Shown in pieces: positions 45,553-54,645 of a stretch of DNA of 56,241 nt. How positions within the stretch are numbered: position 1 is the stretch's first letter; the number at the start of each line of letters is the position of its first letter. The translations under genes and the position numbers were made by a program. The notes below the pieces were generated by a model. The model was given only the letters and a program-made list of their open reading frames with translations. It did no database searches and was not told where the DNA came from. The stretch lies in NCBI RefSeq assembly GCF_002251245.1, contig NZ_NPJG01000053.1, forward strand, positions 1-56,241, written 5' to 3'. This DNA comes from Prevotella sp. P5-92 (GTDB lineage Bacteria > Bacteroidota > Bacteroidia > Bacteroidales > Bacteroidaceae).

Positions 45553-46872
45553 TTATTTGTTGAACAGAGTGTCGCTGAGGCTTTGCAGTGCACGTTTTTT
45601 GTCGCTCTCTTTGATGAGGAACGAGATGTTGTAGTTGCTGCCTCCATAGGAGATCATACGGACGGGGATGTTTTTCATCGCCTCGGTAGCCAGTGTCTCG
45701 AATCCTACGTTGCTCCAGTCGAGGTCGCCCACCACGCAGATAATGCACATGTCCTTGTCAACGGTGACGGTGCCGTATTTCTTCAGTTCGTCAACAATCT
45801 CGTCGAGATGCGAGTTGTTGTCGATGCTCATAGACACTCCCACCTCCGATGTGCACACCATGTCGATGGCAGTCTGGTAGCTTTCGAATATTTCGAACAC
45901 CTTTCTGAGGAATCCCGTTGCGAGAAGCATGCGGCTGCTTTTGATCTTTATGGCCGTGATATTGTCTTTTGCTGCCACAGCCTTTATCTTGCCGCGCTCG
46001 GTGCGGTTGCTGATGGTGGTGCCTTCAGCCTGCGGGTCCATGGTGTTGAGCAGTTTGACGGGTATTCCTGCAAACTTGGCAGGCTGTACGCATGTGGGGT
46101 GGAGGATTTTTGCACCGAAGTAAGCTAATTCGGCAGCCTCCTCGAAATGAAGCTGATGAACGGGTTCGGTTTTTTCCACCACTCGTGGGTCGTTGTTGTG
46201 CATGCCGTCGATGTCGGTCCAAATCTGTATCTCCTCGGCGTTGATGGCGGCACCGATGAGCGAAGCGCTGTAGTCGCTGCCTCCACGCTGCAGGTTGTCG
46301 ATTTCGCCGTAGGCATTGCGGCAGATAAATCCCTGGGTGATATACACTTGTGCTCCCTCGTTTTCAGAGAGGATAGAAGCGAGTTTCTCCTTGATGTAAG
46401 ATGGATCTGGTTCTGCATTTTTGTCTGTGCGCATGAAGTCGAGAGCCGAGAGCAGTGTGGCTTTGATGCCTTGTTCCTTCATGTAGTTTGCAATCATGTT
46501 GGTGCTCATCATCTCGCCCTGTGCCACGATGTTCTTTTCCTCGAAGCTGGTGAAGAGCTCTTTGGTGAACGAGCGCAGATACTTGAATTCCTCGAGCAGG
46601 AAGGCACGTGTGGTCTCTTTCCACTCTTCGGTAGAGTAGAGTTCCTCGACGTGTTGCATGTATTTCTCTTCGAGTTTGTTGATTACCTCGTTAGCGCCTT
46701 CGGGATTCTTTTTGTAGAGATAGTTAGAGATCTCCAAGAGAGAGTTTGTCGTTCCCGACATGGCAGAGAACACTACGAACACCTGTTCGCCTGATTGGGT
46801 CACCAGTTTTGTCACTTCTTTCATTCTGGCTGGAGTGCCTACTGAGGTGCCTCCGAATTTCATTACTTTCAT
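45553..46872 (-). CDS. lysC: aspartate kinase, monofunctional
   Basis: The enzyme phosphorylates aspartate at the head of the lysine, threonine and methionine pathways. The start is ATG 46872 (439 aa), where MKVMKFGGTSVG begins; 35 upstream codons in the same frame are spurious. The kinase domain has GRGGSDYSASLIGAAI-type sequence (here QRGGSDYSASL) and the C-terminal third holds ACT domains for feedback control. It is not fused to homoserine dehydrogenase or LysA. Confidence 0.93.
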   Translation of the reverse strand: MKVMKFGGTSVGTPARMKEVTKLVTQSGEQVFVVFSAMSGTTNSLLEISNYLYKKNPEGANEVINKLEEKYMQHVEELYSTEEWKETTRAFLLEEFKYLRSFTKELFTSFEEKNIVAQGEMMSTNMIANYMKEQGIKATLLSALDFMRTDKNAEPDPSYIKEKLASILSENEGAQVYITQGFICRNAYGEIDNLQRGGSDYSASLIGAAINAEEIQIWTDIDGMHNNDPRVVEKTEPVHQLHFEEAAELAYFGAKILHPTCVQPAKFAGIPVKLLNTMDPQAEGTTISNRTERGKIKAVAAKDNITAIKIKSSRMLLATGFLRKVFEIFESYQTAIDMVCTSEVGVSMSIDNNSHLDEIVDELKKYGTVTVDKDMCIICVVGDLDWSNVGFETLATEAMKNIPVRMISYGGSNYNISFLIKESDKKRALQSLSDTLFNK

Positions 46873-46910
46873 ATCGATATGCTTTTTTTTTTTACTATTC
46901 AATTGCGTAC

Positions 46911-47612
46911 TCAGTCGAGTTCCATTTTTATTTTGTTGTAGTCGCCGGTCACCTCTTCGAGATGTCCTTCGGCGCATCGATACACGATGCCAGGATATTT
47001 TTCAAGCATCGGAAGGTTGTGAGTGCTCATCACCACCGAAGTGCCTGTCTGCGAGATGTTTCTGAGCAGTTGGATAATTTTTTCCGCCGTCTCGGGGTCG
47101 AGGTTTCCTGTAGGTTCGTCTGCGATGATCACCTTCGGCTTGTTGAGTATGGCACGTGCGATGGCCACTCGCTGCTGTTCGCCTCCGGAGAGCTCGTGTG
47201 GCATCTGGTCTATTTTCTCTTCCATACCCACTTCGGCGAGCACCTCTTTAACCCTTGCCTCTATCTCGTCTTTCTTTTTCCATCCTGTGGCCTTGAGCAC
47301 AAATTCAAGGTTTCGCCTTACGGTCCTGTCGGCCAGCAGCTGGAAGTCTTGGAAGATGATGCCCATCTGTCGGCGCAGTGCAGGTACATGCTTGCGTTTC
47401 AGCGACTTGATGTCGTGGTTGAGCACGACGGCCTTTTCAGCCTCATCGAGGTCGAGTTCGAAGTACATGGTCTTGAGAAGCGAGCTTTTTCCCGTTCCCA
47501 CTCGTCCTATGAGGTATATGAACTCACCTTCTCCGGCGTTGAAGTTCACGTCGGCGAGGATCACTTTGCCGTCGGTTTGGCAGATCTTGGCGTTTTTGTA
47601 TTCGATCAACAT
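46911..47612 (-). CDS. ftsE: cell division ATP-binding protein FtsE
   Basis: FtsE with FtsX forms an ABC complex that controls peptidoglycan hydrolases at division. The 233-residue ATPase has Walker [10 protein letters not shown], signature [14 protein letters not shown], Walker [13 protein letters not shown] and H-loop STHN. FtsX is not adjacent and must lie elsewhere. It lies between hisIE and lysC; this setting says little about function. Confidence 0.88.
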   Translation of the reverse strand: MLIEYKNAKICQTDGKVILADVNFNAGEGEFIYLIGRVGTGKSSLLKTMYFELDLDEAEKAVVLNHDIKSLKRKHVPALRRQMGIIFQDFQLLADRTVRRNLEFVLKATGWKKKDEIEARVKEVLAEVGMEEKIDQMPHELSGGEQQRVAIARAILNKPKVIIADEPTGNLDPETAEKIIQLLRNISQTGTSVVMSTHNLPMLEKYPGIVYRCAEGHLEEVTGDYNKIKMELD

Positions 47613-47623
47613 AATGCTGTGGC

Positions 47624-48238
47624 TTAATGCTTGTGCCAGTTAGGGTCGTGGCGCACCTGCAGTTCGCGTGCGAGGTCTTCTATGCGCAAGCCTTTGCTGG
47701 TGAGAAGAACGATGAGATGGTATATCATGTCCGAACCCTCATAGACGAGACGTTCGTTGGTGCCGTTGCATGCCTCTATCACTGCTTCGAGTGCCTCTTC
47801 TCCCACTTTCTGTGCCATGCGGTTGAGTCCGTCCTTGAAGAGCGATGTGGTGTAGCTTCCTTCTGGCATCTCCTCGTGTCGGCGGTTGATGAAGTCTTGC
47901 AGGTAAGTGAGGAAGAGCAGAGGGTTTTTCTCGTTTGTCTCTCCCCAGCATGTGTCGGTACCGGTGTGGCATGTGGGTCCTGTCGGGTTAGCCTTGACGA
48001 GCAGTGTGTCGTTGTCGCAGTCCACCTTGATGTCCACGAGTTCGAGGAAGTTGCCCGAGGTCTCTCCCTTAGTCCAGAGACACTGTCTTGAGCGGCTGAA
48101 GAAGGTCACCTTCTTTGTCTCGATGGTTTTGTCGAGTGCCTCTTTGTTCATGTATCCGAGCATGAGCACTGTCTTTGTTGTGGCGTCCTGTATGATGGCA
48201 GGGACGAGTCCGCCTGTTTTTTCGAAGTCGATATTCAT
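47624..48238 (-). CDS. hisI: bifunctional phosphoribosyl-AMP cyclohydrolase / phosphoribosyl-ATP pyrophosphatase
   Basis: HisIE performs the second and third steps of histidine synthesis. The N-terminal cyclohydrolase ([47 protein letters not shown] with metal Cys residues) is joined to a C-terminal pyrophosphatase ([26 protein letters not shown]). The length of 204 residues is normal for the fusion. It is the last of four his genes, H-A-F-IE. Confidence 0.95.
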   Translation of the reverse strand: MNIDFEKTGGLVPAIIQDATTKTVLMLGYMNKEALDKTIETKKVTFFSRSRQCLWTKGETSGNFLELVDIKVDCDNDTLLVKANPTGPTCHTGTDTCWGETNEKNPLLFLTYLQDFINRRHEEMPEGSYTTSLFKDGLNRMAQKVGEEALEAVIEACNGTNERLVYEGSDMIYHLIVLLTSKGLRIEDLARELQVRHDPNWHKH

Positions 48239-48301
48239 ATTTCTTCTTTTTGTTTTTTCCTACGTTGTTGTTTTGCTGGTCCTTATGGTCAGTCTATGTT
48301 G

Positions 48302-49060
48302 TCAGATTCTCACTTCAATGCCCTCGTTGCGAAGGTATTCTTTCAGGCTGCCGATGGGAATCTCGCCGAAGTGGAAGACGCTGGCGGCGAGTGCAGCGTC
48401 GGCATGGCCTATGGTGAAGGCGTCGCGGAAGTGTTCTTTCTTTCCCGCTCCCCCGCTCGCTATGACGGGTATGGAGAGGTCGTCGGCGAGCTTGGCGAGT
48501 GCCTCGTTGGCATATCCGTCCTTGACGCCGTCGTGGTTCATGCTGGTGAAGAGTATCTCTCCGGCTCCGCGTTCCTGTGCCTCGTGAGCCCATTCGAAGA
48601 GTCCGCGTTCGGTGCGTTCGCGTCCGCCTTTGAGGTAGCAGTGCCATCCGTCGGGGTCGAGTCGTGCGTCGATGGCGCAGACGCATACCTGACTGCCGAA
48701 GCGTCTTGTTATCTCGTCGATGAGTTCCGGCCGTCGTATGGCGGCACTGTTGACGCTCACCTTGTCGGCGCCGGCATAAAGGAGCCGTTCCACGTCGCTG
48801 AGTTCGTTGATGCCTCCGCCCACGGTGAACGGGATGTTTATTTCCCTTGCCACGTTGGTGACCATCTCGGTAAATGTCTTTCTTCCCTCGAAGCTGGCTG
48901 TGATGTCGAGGAAGACCAGTTCGTCGGCTCCCGCCTCGCTGTAAGCCTTTCCCAGTTCCACGGGGTCACCGGCTTTCCTGAGGTTGACGAAGTTGGTGCC
49001 CTTAACGGTTTCACCATCCTTGACGTCGAGACAAGGTATGATTCGTTTTGCAAGTCCCAT
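48302..49060 (-). CDS. hisF: imidazole glycerol phosphate synthase cyclase subunit
   Basis: HisF uses ammonia from HisH to form imidazole glycerol phosphate and AICAR. The start is ATG 49060 (252 aa), where [16 protein letters not shown] begins; the longer frame is spurious. The catalytic Asp residues lie in CLDVKDG and CAIDARLD. The TIM barrel closes with the phosphate-binding [13 protein letters not shown]. Confidence 0.96.
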   Translation of the reverse strand: MGLAKRIIPCLDVKDGETVKGTNFVNLRKAGDPVELGKAYSEAGADELVFLDITASFEGRKTFTEMVTNVAREINIPFTVGGGINELSDVERLLYAGADKVSVNSAAIRRPELIDEITRRFGSQVCVCAIDARLDPDGWHCYLKGGRERTERGLFEWAHEAQERGAGEILFTSMNHDGVKDGYANEALAKLADDLSIPVIASGGAGKKEHFRDAFTIGHADAALAASVFHFGEIPIGSLKEYLRNEGIEVRI

Positions 49061-49086
49061 ACTATATATATAATAAGGTGTGAATA

Positions 49087-49818
49087 CTATGGCTGTTGTT
49101 GTTTCGACCATTCCACGAGGTGTTGGAGGTCGATTTTCCCCTCGTATATCGACTTTCCGAACACCACGGCGGGGATTCCCCTCTGGTTGAGTTCGTAGAT
49201 GTCGTCGGCCTTCGACACTCCGCCGCTGGCTATGAGGTGAAGTGAAGGGGAGGCGTCCATTATCTGCGAATAGAGCTCCACTGCCGTGCCTCCCATCATG
49301 CCGTCTCGCGAGATTTCGGTGCAGAGCACGGTTTTCACTCCGTGTCTCACATATCGTTCGAGGAACGGCAGCAGGTCGGTGTCGGAGTCTTCTTTCCATC
49401 CGTTGATAGATATCTTTCCGTTTCTCACGTCAGCTCCGAGAATGATTTTCTCCGCGCCGTATTTGTCGAGCCATCCGTCGAAGAGGTCGGGATTGCTGAT
49501 GGCCACCGAACCAATGGTGACCATTGCCGCCCCGTTGTCGAAGGCCTTTGTGATGTCGTCGTCGGTCTTTATTCCTCCGCCGAAATCCACGGTCAGCGCT
49601 GTTGTCGAGGTGATGGCGTTGAGCACATGCACGTTGACGATGTGTTTCGACTTTGCTCCGTCGAGATCCACCATGTGCAGTCGTGTAAAGCCTTTGTCTT
49701 CCAGCATCTTTGCCATATCTACGGGGTCGCCATATACGGTCTTTGTGTCGTAGTTGCCTTTGGTGAGGCGTACGCATTTGCCTTCTATGATATCTATAGC
49801 GGGTATGAGTTCAATCAT
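49087..49818 (-). CDS. hisA: phosphoribosylformimino-AICAR ribotide isomerase
   Basis: HisA performs an Amadori rearrangement in histidine synthesis. The 243-residue TIM barrel starts [28 protein letters not shown], with the catalytic Asp in PAID and a second in [10 protein letters not shown]. Phosphate sites are [12 protein letters not shown] and IASGGVSK. It lies 11 bp after hisH and 26 bp before hisF. Confidence 0.96.
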   Translation of the reverse strand: MIELIPAIDIIEGKCVRLTKGNYDTKTVYGDPVDMAKMLEDKGFTRLHMVDLDGAKSKHIVNVHVLNAITSTTALTVDFGGGIKTDDDITKAFDNGAAMVTIGSVAISNPDLFDGWLDKYGAEKIILGADVRNGKISINGWKEDSDTDLLPFLERYVRHGVKTVLCTEISRDGMMGGTAVELYSQIMDASPSLHLIASGGVSKADDIYELNQRGIPAVVFGKSIYEGKIDLQHLVEWSKQQQP

Positions 49819-49829
49819 GTCGTTACTGT

Positions 49830-50420
49830 TTAGAGGTCGATGAAGTTCTGTAGGATGCGTGCTCCCACGCTGCCGCTCTTCTCGGGGTGAAACTGTGTGG
49901 CGAAGAAGTTGTCCTTGGCGAGCGCGGCGCTGTAGGGCTGTATGTAGTCAGCCGTGGCGATGGTGTCGGCAGAGAGCGGCACGTAGTAGCTATGCACGAA
50001 ATACACATATTCGTATCCCTTGAATCCCTTGAACAGCGGCGACTTGGTGTCGGTTATCTTGTTCCATCCCATTGCGGGCACCTTTTCCTCGTGTCGTGAA
50101 GGCACGAATCGTCTGACGTCGGCATCAAAGATGCCAATGCAGTCGGTGTCTCCCTCCTCAGAGTGGCGGCACAGCAGCTGTTGTCCCACGCAGATGCCGA
50201 ACACGGGCTGTCTGAGGTTGCGTATCACCTCGTCGAGGCGTCGTTCCCTGAGATAGTCCATGGCGCTTCGTGCCTCCCCTTGTCCTGGGAAGATCACCTT
50301 GTCGGCCTTGGCCAGACGCTCGGCGTTGTCGGTGAGGTCGGGCTCTATGCCCATTCTCCTCAGGGCGTTCACCACCGAGTAGATGTTTCCGGCGTTGTAT
50401 TTTACTATCGCTATGTTCAT
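49830..50420 (-). CDS. hisH: imidazole glycerol phosphate synthase glutamine amidotransferase subunit
   Basis: HisH frees ammonia from glutamine for HisF. The 196-residue class I amidotransferase has the nucleophile Cys in FGICVGQQLL and the His and Glu of the triad in TQFHPEKSG. It is the first his gene of the cluster. The 53-bp gap to purU contains GTTGAC-type repeats on the minus strand. Confidence 0.95.
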   Translation of the reverse strand: MNIAIVKYNAGNIYSVVNALRRMGIEPDLTDNAERLAKADKVIFPGQGEARSAMDYLRERRLDEVIRNLRQPVFGICVGQQLLCRHSEEGDTDCIGIFDADVRRFVPSRHEEKVPAMGWNKITDTKSPLFKGFKGYEYVYFVHSYYVPLSADTIATADYIQPYSAALAKDNFFATQFHPEKSGSVGARILQNFIDL

Positions 50421-50448
50421 GTGAGTTTCTTATGTGTGTAGTGGCTCA

Positions 50449-50480
50449 GAGTCAATTTAGCGTCAACTCAGGGTCAACTG
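50449..50480. repeat. GTTGAC-type repeats overlapping the purU stop codon
   Basis: On the minus strand the sequence reads AGTTGACCCTGAGTTGACGC, then AAATTGACTCTGAG. The TGA in the first AGTTGAC is the purU stop codon. The motif matches that of the atpE-atpF array. Confidence 0.65.
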
Positions 50481-51337
50481 AAAATGATAGTCTTGTTGTG
50501 GTATGTGAGTATTTTCCTCTCGATGTGTTTTTTTACGGCACGCGAGAGGACAATTTTCTCAAGGTCGCGTCCTTTGAGCACGAGGCTCTCAGGCGTGTCT
50601 TTATGGCTTATTCGCACCACGTCCTGCTCTATTATCGGTCCGGCGTCGAGTTCGGCGGTCACGTAGTGGCTTGTGGCGCCGATTATCTTCACGCCCCTTT
50701 CCCAAGCCTGGTGATATGGTTTTGCGCCGATGAAGGCAGGCAGGAACGAGTGGTGGATATTGATGATGTGGTTTGGATATGCCTTTATCATCTCGTCGCT
50801 GATGATCTGCATATATCTCGCCAGCACGATAAACGTCACCTTTTCTTTTGCGAGCAGCTCCATCTCAGCCTGTTCCACCTCGGCCTTGTTGGAGTGGTCT
50901 TTCTTTATCGACCACACGTGGAAGGGGATATTAAACTGTTCGCCCACGTATCTCAGATCCTCGTGATTGCTGATGATGCAAGGTATCTCGACGTTAAATT
51001 CTCCGGCGTTGTATCTTGCCAGCAGGTCGTAGAGGCAGTGGCTCATCTTGCTGACGAAGATAGCCATGCGTGGCTTCACGTCGTTGAAGTAGAGGCTGCA
51101 TGCCATCTCGTATTTCTGTGCATAGAGCGTGTCGATATATTCCTTTATCTTGTCTCTTGGAATGAGGAAGTTGTCGAGTTCCCATTCTATGCGCATGAAG
51201 AGCATGCTGTCCTGATGATCTACATACTGGTCAAGATAAACGATGTTTCCCTGATTGTCGGTGATAAACCTTGTTATTTCCGAGATTATGCCCGGCTGGT
51301 CGGGGCAATGCAGGAGGATAATGGCAGTGGGTTTCAT
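50474..51337 (-). CDS. purU: formyltetrahydrofolate deformylase
   Basis: PurU hydrolyses 10-formyl-tetrahydrofolate to formate and THF, balancing one-carbon units with purine synthesis. The 287-residue protein has an N-terminal ACT domain (IILLHCPDQPGIISEITRFI) and a formyltransferase-like domain with IISNHEDLR, INIHHSFLPAFIGAKPYHQA and TAELDAGPII holding the catalytic Asn, His and Asp. It lies upstream of hisH. HisF produces AICAR, a purine intermediate that is formylated with the same folate, so co-location has a metabolic logic. Confidence 0.93.
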   Translation of the reverse strand: MKPTAIILLHCPDQPGIISEITRFITDNQGNIVYLDQYVDHQDSMLFMRIEWELDNFLIPRDKIKEYIDTLYAQKYEMACSLYFNDVKPRMAIFVSKMSHCLYDLLARYNAGEFNVEIPCIISNHEDLRYVGEQFNIPFHVWSIKKDHSNKAEVEQAEMELLAKEKVTFIVLARYMQIISDEMIKAYPNHIINIHHSFLPAFIGAKPYHQAWERGVKIIGATSHYVTAELDAGPIIEQDVVRISHKDTPESLVLKGRDLEKIVLSRAVKKHIERKILTYHNKTIIFS

Positions 51338-51383
51338 TTTTTCTTTTTTTGTTCTGTTCTATACTATTCTCTTGTTGGTTTTT

Positions 51384-51920
51384 TCAGTCGTTGTCGTCGC
51401 TGTCGCCTGCGCGGAGGATGACCGATGTCGCCCCGATGGTAAACAGCGTGCCGTCCTCGATGACGCGTCGTTCGCGGTCGCCGAGTATCTCGTTGTCAAC
51501 GAAGGTGCCGGTGTAGCTTGGTCCGTCGCGTAGCACGTATTTCAGTTTTCCCCTTTTGTCGCGGCTCACGTTGAGCGTGCAGTGGTTGATGTCGATGCTC
51601 GGGTCGTTGGTCTCTATGGGCAGTGTTGTGGCGCTGCCTTTCATGTATCTGCCAATGGTGTTGTCGCCCATCTTCAGCGGCAGGACCTGCTTGTAGTGGA
51701 ACACGTTTTCTATCACCACCAGCGAGCCGGCTCCGTTCTCGTTGGCCTGCTCGTCGGGTTTCTCCTCTTTCTGCATGTTACGCAGTTTCGAGGTGCCTAT
51801 GCGTATTCCGAATTCCTTTCCGCACTGGTCGCATTTGAACACTAACGACTGTCCGTCGGTGTATTTTGTCTCGTCGAAAGTGATGTAGTTGTCACATTTC
51901 GGGCATCTTACTCTTTTCAT
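51384..51920 (-). CDS. zinc-ribbon FHA domain protein
   Basis: The 178-residue protein opens with a zinc ribbon (VRCPKCDNYI, then FKCDQCGKEF) and, after a Glu/Asn-rich linker, has an FHA domain at about 80-175 (DNTIGRYMKGSA, DINHCTLNVSRD, GTFVDNEIL). FHA domains bind phosphothreonine. The His of the usual S-x-x-H is present as NHC. Its ATG overlaps the HU/SPOR gene stop by 4 bp, so the two are probably made together. Confidence 0.85.
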   Translation of the reverse strand: MKRVRCPKCDNYITFDETKYTDGQSLVFKCDQCGKEFGIRIGTSKLRNMQKEEKPDEQANENGAGSLVVIENVFHYKQVLPLKMGDNTIGRYMKGSATTLPIETNDPSIDINHCTLNVSRDKRGKLKYVLRDGPSYTGTFVDNEILGDRERRVIEDGTLFTIGATSVILRAGDSDDND

Positions 51921-53089
51921 CTTCTGTTCTCGGCGTGTTTCATCTTGTATATCCAGGCCTGTTCGAAGTGCTTGCTTCCGCGCACCTTGTTGAGAGCCTT
52001 CAGGGCATCCTCCTCGGTGTCGTATTGCCCGTAGATCACTCTCACGACCTTATTATTAATATAGGTGAAAGCCTTGTCGTGGCCTTCCTTGTGCAGCTCC
52101 TCAACATAGCGGTCGGCGCCGCCGCGTGTCACCTGGCTTGCCAGCACAATGCCGTAAGCCACGCCGCGCGGGGCTGTAGTGTCGGGTTTCATGGCTGTCT
52201 TTTTCGAGGCTGTGGCGTCGGCCTTTGCCGCGGTTTCGCCTTTCGCCATGTGGCTTGCCTTTGCCGTGTCGGCATCTTCGGCCGGAATGGCTGCTGCAGT
52301 CTGCCGTATCTTTTCTTCCACGCGTCTCACGTTGGTCTTTGTCATCTTGGCGTTTGGCGTGTCGAGCACGGAAATCTTTGTCAGCACGCCTGTTGACATG
52401 TCGCTGACATACATCTTTCCCTCGATGCTGTTGCTCACTGGCGTTGAGATGAGGAAGAAAGCCACGATGGCGGCGGCCGCCACGGCAATGTTTCTTATCC
52501 ACGACACCTTGATGCTGATGGTGCGCTCGCTGTATGCCGTGTTGTCATCGTCAGCCTCGGCTGCCGGCTCGATAAACGAGGTGGGCAGGGCGGGCGTGGG
52601 CTTGCGCTCCTCCTCCAGCAGAGGTATCTCTGCCACTGGGGCGCTTTCTTTCTGCCTTGGCGTGGCGTCGAGCCTATCGATGACAAAGGCGTCGAGCCCG
52701 TAAAGTGCGGGAGTGAGTATTCCTGCCTCGCACGGCTCAAACACGATGTCGCCCTGGTCGTTGACGGCGAGTGTGCCTATGTTTCTCAGTTCAAATGTTC
52801 CTTGCTCGCAGAGTGAGGCTTTCATCCTCTCTGTGTCGTTGGCAATGGCCCGCTGTGCCTCTGGGTAGCTTATGTCGTATGCCTCCACATAAGACTGTGC
52901 GAGCAGCGAGTCGTTGATATTCTTCAGATGAGGGTTGAACCCTAACGAACGCAAGGGTGGCAAGAACGAGTTGTCGCTCTTGTCATATCTGGCCTCGACA
53001 TGATGTGCCACAAAGCCTCCGAAACCGGGCACAATTACGCAGTCATTGTCGAGCAGAAGTATCTCTATATGTCTGTCTAATTCAATCAC
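51917..53089 (-). CDS. HU-CCDC81 and SPOR domain protein
   Basis: The start is taken at GTG 53089 (390 aa), since IELDRHIEILLLDNDCVIVPGFGGFVAHH is the usual beginning of this family; the ATG at 53146 adds 19 residues that look non-coding. The N-terminal third is an HU-CCDC81 domain. A membrane helix lies at about 200-220 (RNIAVAAAAIVAFFLISTPV), then an Ala/Lys/Thr-rich linker and a C-terminal SPOR domain (GVAYGIVLASQVTRGGADRYVEELHKEG), which binds denuded peptidoglycan at the septum. A cytoplasmic HU-like part joined to a periplasmic SPOR part is inferred. Confidence 0.85.
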   Translation of the reverse strand: MIELDRHIEILLLDNDCVIVPGFGGFVAHHVEARYDKSDNSFLPPLRSLGFNPHLKNINDSLLAQSYVEAYDISYPEAQRAIANDTERMKASLCEQGTFELRNIGTLAVNDQGDIVFEPCEAGILTPALYGLDAFVIDRLDATPRQKESAPVAEIPLLEEERKPTPALPTSFIEPAAEADDDNTAYSERTISIKVSWIRNIAVAAAAIVAFFLISTPVSNSIEGKMYVSDMSTGVLTKISVLDTPNAKMTKTNVRRVEEKIRQTAAAIPAEDADTAKASHMAKGETAAKADATASKKTAMKPDTTAPRGVAYGIVLASQVTRGGADRYVEELHKEGHDKAFTYINNKVVRVIYGQYDTEEDALKALNKVRGSKHFEQAWIYKMKHAENRR

Positions 53090-53093
53090 GAGT

Positions 53094-53102
53094 GCAAAAT
53101 TA
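53094..53102 (-). promoter_or_regulatory. -7 element for the HU/SPOR gene
   Basis: On the minus strand the sequence is TAATTTTGC followed by ACTC and then GTG. By the 5-nt rule seen at rnpB, transcription would start on the G of the GTG start codon. Confidence 0.55.
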
Positions 53103-53187
53103 CTCCATTTTTTTGGAAAAACCAACAAAAATGGGTTGAAAATCATATAAAATCATCAAAATCGTTTCATATATCATTTTAAATTGC

Positions 53188-53196
53188 TACTTTTGC
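53188..53196 (+). promoter_or_regulatory. -7 element for rfbC
   Basis: TACTTTTGC lies 30 bp before the rfbC ATG; TTTC at 53165-53168 has the right 19-nt spacing for an upstream box. It is divergent from the HU/SPOR promoter. Confidence 0.65.
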
Positions 53197-53226
53197 ACAC
53201 CGAAAGTAAAATAACCATTGTAAAAG

Positions 53227-53772
53227 ATGAACTATATAGAGACAGAAATCAAGGGCGTGTTCGTCATCGAACCACGCGTCTTCCCCGACCAGCGCGGCTA
53301 TTTTCTCGAGGCTTGGAAGAAGGAAGAGTTTGAGCAGCATGTCGGGCATGTTGACTTCATACAGGACAACGAGTCGAAATCCTCACGCGGCGTGTTGCGC
53401 GGACTGCACTATCAGAAAGGCGATGCCTCGCAGGCAAAGTTGGTGAGGGTGGTGAAGGGAGCCGTCCTCGATGTTGCCGTCGATCTGCGCCGCGACAGCG
53501 CCACCTTCGGCCGACATGTCATGGTGGAGCTCACTGACGAGAACAAGCGCCAGCTGTTCATTCCCCGCGGCTTTGCCCACGGTTTCCTCGTGCTCAGCGA
53601 CGAGGCTGTGTTCACCTATAAGGTTGACAACGCCTACTGTCCGCAGCAGGAGGCGTCCATCCGCTTCGACGACCCCGAACTCGGCATCGCATGGCCAATG
53701 GATATGGCCGAGGTGCTCACCAGCGAGAAGGATCTCCGCGGCGCGACATTCGCCGATGCTGAGTATTTCTAA
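53227..53772 (+). CDS. rfbC: dTDP-4-dehydrorhamnose 3,5-epimerase
   Basis: RfbC (RmlC) epimerises the 4-keto sugar in dTDP-rhamnose synthesis. The 181-residue cupin has KGVFVIEPRVFPDQRGYFLE, GVLRGLHYQ with the catalytic His, RQLFIPRGFAHGFLVLSD and YKVDNAYCPQQEASIRFDDPELGI with the Tyr. rfbA, B and D are not adjacent, so they lie elsewhere. It is followed by a lipoprotein gene after 55 bp. Confidence 0.95.
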   Translation: MNYIETEIKGVFVIEPRVFPDQRGYFLEAWKKEEFEQHVGHVDFIQDNESKSSRGVLRGLHYQKGDASQAKLVRVVKGAVLDVAVDLRRDSATFGRHVMVELTDENKRQLFIPRGFAHGFLVLSDEAVFTYKVDNAYCPQQEASIRFDDPELGIAWPMDMAEVLTSEKDLRGATFADAEYF

Positions 53773-53827
53773 TGGTGGGGAATATTCCTTTAGTTACCCC
53801 AATCCCTTATTAACCATACACATCAAG

Positions 53828-54628
53828 ATGAAGATTATTACCACACTTCTCCTCGCCGCTGCAGTTGGCTGCGCCGCCGTGTCGTGCCAGAAGAAGACTG
53901 ACGTGAAACTTAGCGCCGTAGAAGACACCAAGGCGAAGGAGATGATGCAAGGCGTATGGATAGACGACGAGACACAGGAGGTGAACTTCATGGTCAAGGG
54001 CGACACCATACTCTATCCCGACAGCACGAGCCAGCCGGCCTTTTTTAAGGTAGTCAACGACACGCTCGTCGTAGGCGAGCCGCCGTCGCGTTACCCCATT
54101 GTCAAGTTCTCGGCCGCCATACTCGTGTTCAAGAACCAAAACGGCGAGGAACTCAAGCTCACCAAGAGCAACTCGCCCGACGACAACGCCGAGTTTGAGC
54201 AGCATAAGCATCAGCCGTTTGCCGTCACCACCCGACAGCTGAAAAAAGACACCGTCGTCACCCTCGGCGGCGAGCGCTACCATTGCTATGTGGCCATCAA
54301 CCCCACGAAATACAAGGTGTTGCGACGCGTGTTCAACGACGACGGAGTGGCCGTTGACAACGTCTATTACGACAACATCATCCACCTCAGCGTGTATCGC
54401 GGGGCAGAGAAGATCTATTCGAGCGACATCACCAAGAAACTCTATGCCTCGAAGGTGCCCGCCGACTTCCTCAACCAGTCGATACTCGGCGACATGAATC
54501 TCTCGCGTGCCGACAGCGACGGCTTCCACTTCGAGACCGTCATTGGCATCCCCGAAGCCACCACGAGCTACGTACTCGACACCACGGTGTCTAAAGACGG
54601 AAAAATCAAGGTGGGAGAAATGAAGTAG
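53828..54628 (+). CDS. lipoprotein, DUF4738-like
   Basis: The start is ATG 53828 (266 aa), which opens a lipoprotein signal MKIITTLLLAAAVGCAAVSC; a longer frame from 53471 overlaps rfbC and is spurious. The mature part has a lipocalin-like start (MMQGVWIDDETQEVNFMVKGDTILYPDS) and a second half with a DUF4738-like look (LKKDTVVTLGGERYHCYVAINPTKY). Function is unknown. The pectate lyase gene follows after 17 bp. Confidence 0.72.
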   Translation: MKIITTLLLAAAVGCAAVSCQKKTDVKLSAVEDTKAKEMMQGVWIDDETQEVNFMVKGDTILYPDSTSQPAFFKVVNDTLVVGEPPSRYPIVKFSAAILVFKNQNGEELKLTKSNSPDDNAEFEQHKHQPFAVTTRQLKKDTVVTLGGERYHCYVAINPTKYKVLRRVFNDDGVAVDNVYYDNIIHLSVYRGAEKIYSSDITKKLYASKVPADFLNQSILGDMNLSRADSDGFHFETVIGIPEATTSYVLDTTVSKDGKIKVGEMK

Positions 54629-54645
54629 GAACAATAAAAACTCAA

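Noticed and set aside
48302..49399. 365-codon version of hisF
   Set aside because: The first 113 codons overlap hisA and are unlike any HisF; the family start is at 49060.
53471..54628. 385-codon frame starting inside rfbC
   Set aside because: The first 119 codons overlap rfbC in another frame; a lipoprotein signal begins at ATG 53828, so the gene starts there.
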